In this document: positions 40,942 through 43,242 of the stretch, piece after piece
Numbering within the stretch: the first letter of the stretch is position 1
How the letters are laid out: every line of letters starts with the position of its first letter
Assembly (NCBI GenBank): GCA_949292375.1
Contig: CASEZG010000010.1
Location: 1-43,242 of the forward strand
DNA: 43,242 bases
Source of the DNA: an uncultured Pseudomonadota bacterium
GTDB lineage: Bacteria; Pseudomonadota; Alphaproteobacteria; RF32; CAG-239
Reading direction: 5' to 3'
Position numbers and translations under genes: made by a program
The notes under the pieces: model-generated
The model's input: only the letters and a program-made list of their open reading frames with translations
Databases searched by the model: none
Told to the model about the DNA's origin: nothing

Positions 40942-43071
40942 ATGGATAATGATTTAATCAGGCTCAGTTTTATTAAGACTTTTGTCAATACTTCCAGAAT
41001 TATGATGCAAGGTTTGGAGATTGAAGAAGCTCGTGATATGCGTTTTTGGCGCGTAGCAAAGGATGTGGCTGAACTTTATCCCTCTCTTCAATTGGCGGCA
41101 ATGGAACTTAATCGGAAATGGGGGTTTAATTTGAATATTCCTGCCGGAAGTTCTCGCGGAGCTTTTGAAAAAGCGGAAGATTTTTATCGTCTTTATTCTG
41201 ATATTTTGGAACAAGCAAAAAATAATGAGAGTTTTTCTCAAGCAAAGATTTTGTTTAACCCCAATGGTAAAAAGTTTGAACAAAAAGCGGATGATTTAGC
41301 GGATTGGGTAGCTCACAAAGGAAATGAGCTTGATCGTTATTGGCTGAACAAAAATGTGTTGTTGGCGGTTTCTTTTGCTCGAGAAATGAGAGATATTGCA
41401 TATTCGGATATGTTAAATGCTTTTTTGGAAAAGCATTTGGCTGAAAAAATTGGCTCTGCCGTAGCATTACAAGCAGGAATCGTAAATACAAAAATTGAAG
41501 ATATTCGGAATGTTTTGAGTAAAATCGCTCAAAAGGTCTCGTCAAATTCTGGTTTTGTTAGCGAAAAAAAAGTGAAGTCAGAATTGTTAAAACAATTTCA
41601 TGAAGATTGTAATTGGGATAGCAAAAACGAAGCTGTCGGAGAAATTGTGGGAGATTTTGTGAAGCCTTTTACTCAGATTGTTTCGGAAAACAGAGAAAAA
41701 TATTTCTATTATAATCGTAATCTTGACGTTGCGGCTCAGGTTAGAGACGATTTTTATAATGTGATGACTGAAGATGCTTATTTTCAGTTAGAACGTCAGA
41801 AAAGAATGAATCAACAATTGGGGCTGGAAAGTGGAGAAATTTCTCTTCCGAATCGATATCAAGAAAACAAGATTTTTGATGAACATTATGATTTGGATGG
41901 GTTTGAGACTATTGTTCCTCCGTTTAAGGTCGGGTCTGAGGATGCTTTTTGGGAGGCTTATGAAGAGGCAGAAAATGTTCAGGGTGACCTTAAGGTCGAT
42001 GTAGAAAATGTGATATCACAATTGGTTTTTGCCTTGGATGATGATTTGCTTGATGTGGTTACAGATTTGCGAGATTTGGAAGCAAGTTCTGATGCTTATG
42101 ACGATGAAGATGATGAGCATTTTTCGGGATTGGAAAAACATTCTTCAAATGTAGATGATTTTGACCTTAAAAGCAGGGTTTTGTCCTTTGCTGGAGATGT
42201 TTTAGATGTGGCTGCGGTAGTTAAGAGTTACTATGGTATTGAGCTTAATGACACGCCCGTGGATAGAAATGTTGTTCGTGAGTTTAAGGCTGACGGCTAT
42301 TGGGACGATTTTACTTATAGTTCGTTAAATATGTTGTTTAATGCTTTTGATGCCAGCTTGTCTGAGAATCAGGGAAGAATTTTATCTTCTAAAACGCCTA
42401 GAGTTGAAGCCGTTAATGAGATTTTGTCTTTGCCGCAAAGTTTGGAAAAACGAAATTTGCTTAAGCTGTTTTATAAGGGATTGTCCGTGACGGAAAAAGA
42501 TGCTCTTGAAAACAAAAGACAAGAGGAAGATTATGCCGCGGAGGATTTTTTAATTTATCATAAAGATGATTATACCGTTTTGTTGGATGAATTGCGCTGG
42601 GGAAAGGAGATTTTTCCGAAATTTACGGATGAGAAAATTGAAAATTGGGCTTATGACATTAATCGTGGTGTGGTCCTGACGCAAATTGTCCCTATTTATG
42701 ATGACAAGACTCCTAAGGCAGATGAAACGCAAAAGGTTTTATCTGGTATTGAGAATTTTCAGAAATTTTCAAAGGATGAGCAAAAATATATCGAAGCTAT
42801 TGTAAGAAGATATTCTGATAGAGTTGTTAAGACACATAATAAGGTTTTGGATGAGGGGGATTTTGACCGCGGTTTGTTTGATGATGTTGAGGCTCTCCAT
42901 GAGAATCAGCAATATCTTGATGATGTGGTAAAACTCAAAAATGAAGTCTTGCTTGCAAGGCGGGAGGAAGAGAGCGTTTATAAAAGGTTTAGGGCTTTTA
43001 GAAAAGCTCATCTTTCAAGACAGCAAATGTTGATGCAGGCTCTGAAACAACAACGTTTTTGCAATAACTGA
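40942..43071 (+). CDS. Large acidic helical protein of unknown function (709 residues)
   Basis: I recognise no family. The protein has no signal peptide or membrane segment and is predicted mostly helical and acidic. Visible parts are an N-terminal region rich in aromatic and charged residues (RDMRFWRVAKDVAELYP), a very acidic stretch around residues 385-405 (DAYDDEDDEHFSG), a middle helical domain, and a basic, probably coiled C-terminus (ARREEESVYKRFRAFRKAH). The ATG at 40942 has AGAGGG about 9 nt upstream and a strong promoter. It follows flgE but is separately promoted. Codon use is like the neighbours, so recent transfer is not evident. Confidence 0.75.
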   Translation: MDNDLIRLSFIKTFVNTSRIMMQGLEIEEARDMRFWRVAKDVAELYPSLQLAAMELNRKWGFNLNIPAGSSRGAFEKAEDFYRLYSDILEQAKNNESFSQAKILFNPNGKKFEQKADDLADWVAHKGNELDRYWLNKNVLLAVSFAREMRDIAYSDMLNAFLEKHLAEKIGSAVALQAGIVNTKIEDIRNVLSKIAQKVSSNSGFVSEKKVKSELLKQFHEDCNWDSKNEAVGEIVGDFVKPFTQIVSENREKYFYYNRNLDVAAQVRDDFYNVMTEDAYFQLERQKRMNQQLGLESGEISLPNRYQENKIFDEHYDLDGFETIVPPFKVGSEDAFWEAYEEAENVQGDLKVDVENVISQLVFALDDDLLDVVTDLRDLEASSDAYDDEDDEHFSGLEKHSSNVDDFDLKSRVLSFAGDVLDVAAVVKSYYGIELNDTPVDRNVVREFKADGYWDDFTYSSLNMLFNAFDASLSENQGRILSSKTPRVEAVNEILSLPQSLEKRNLLKLFYKGLSVTEKDALENKRQEEDYAAEDFLIYHKDDYTVLLDELRWGKEIFPKFTDEKIENWAYDINRGVVLTQIVPIYDDKTPKADETQKVLSGIENFQKFSKDEQKYIEAIVRRYSDRVVKTHNKVLDEGDFDRGLFDDVEALHENQQYLDDVVKLKNEVLLARREEESVYKRFRAFRKAHLSRQQMLMQALKQQRFCNN

Positions 43072-43102
43072 TAAAAAAAGTGTAAAAAAATAAAATTTCT
43101 GC

Positions 43103-43131
43103 TGGACAAGCTAAAAAATATGAATTATAAA
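43103..43131 (+). promoter_or_regulatory. Promoter of tRNA-Phe
   Basis: TGGACA (43103-43108) and TATAAA (43126-43131) are separated by 17 nt, with the expected start about 11 nt before the tRNA. Confidence 0.65.
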
Positions 43132-43148
43132 CCTTCTCGTTGATTGAT

Positions 43149-43224
<76 letters not shown>

Positions 43225-43242
43225 TTAAAAAAGCCGCTCAAA

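Overview
The window looks like an AT-rich chromosomal stretch from a flagellated Gram-negative bacterium, most likely an uncultured gut-type alphaproteobacterium. This is an inference. It rests on MotA/MotB and FlgE, the MlaA/MlaC outer-membrane lipid pair, an accB-accC pair, a tRNA-Met of alphaproteobacterial type, candidate sigma-54 promoters next to the hook gene, and a cysteine-rich repeat surface protein. No rRNA, CRISPR array, integrase or intact transposase was seen.

Layout. 1-2,950: the 3' end of a cysteine-rich repeat protein, then the amino-sugar catabolic pair nagA-nagB on the minus strand. 3,100-8,500: a DUF616 glycosyltransferase-like/SDR fusion, a prolyl aminopeptidase, and a first polysaccharide O-acetylation pair (AlgX/J-like SGNH plus AlgI-like MBOAT). 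8,504-8,820: a tandem palindromic repeat. 8,842-14,200: an HD hydrolase, then a three-gene cassette (SNF2-like ATPase with degraded motifs, IbrA/DUF3440-like PAPS-reductase-family protein, IbrB/ParB-like protein), then an ArsB/NhaD-type permease. 14,300-20,080: a tightly packed dTDP-L-rhamnose operon, rfbA-rfbC-rfbD-(MBOAT-SGNH)-rfbB, with a second O-acetylation pair inside it. 20,200-25,400: TerC, DUF3750, motA-motB, a BOF protein, a ROK sugar kinase and a small membrane protein. 25,450-25,800: tRNA-Met followed by a 200-bp-spaced copy of its 3' end and terminator. 25,840-32,720: a CPHC lipoprotein, a UvrD/PcrA helicase, and a plus-strand group TPR-MoxR-DUF58-TPR. 32,870-38,890: two tiny membrane proteins, mlaA-mlaC, a DegT-family aminotransferase, a membrane protein and accB-accC. 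39,100-43,240: a small EamA transporter, flgE, an unrecognised 709-residue protein and tRNA-Phe.

How the genes fit together. Much of the window serves the cell surface: dTDP-rhamnose supply, two acyltransferase pairs, a glycosyltransferase-like fusion, a DegT aminotransferase, Mla lipid transport and flagellar parts. nagA-nagB and possibly the ROK kinase recycle amino sugars. The most unusual locus is the pseudo-SNF2/IbrA/IbrB cassette at 9,611-12,735. It keeps an intact PP-loop enzyme and an intact ParB-fold motif, but its helicase-like partner has lost key residues in several ATPase motifs.
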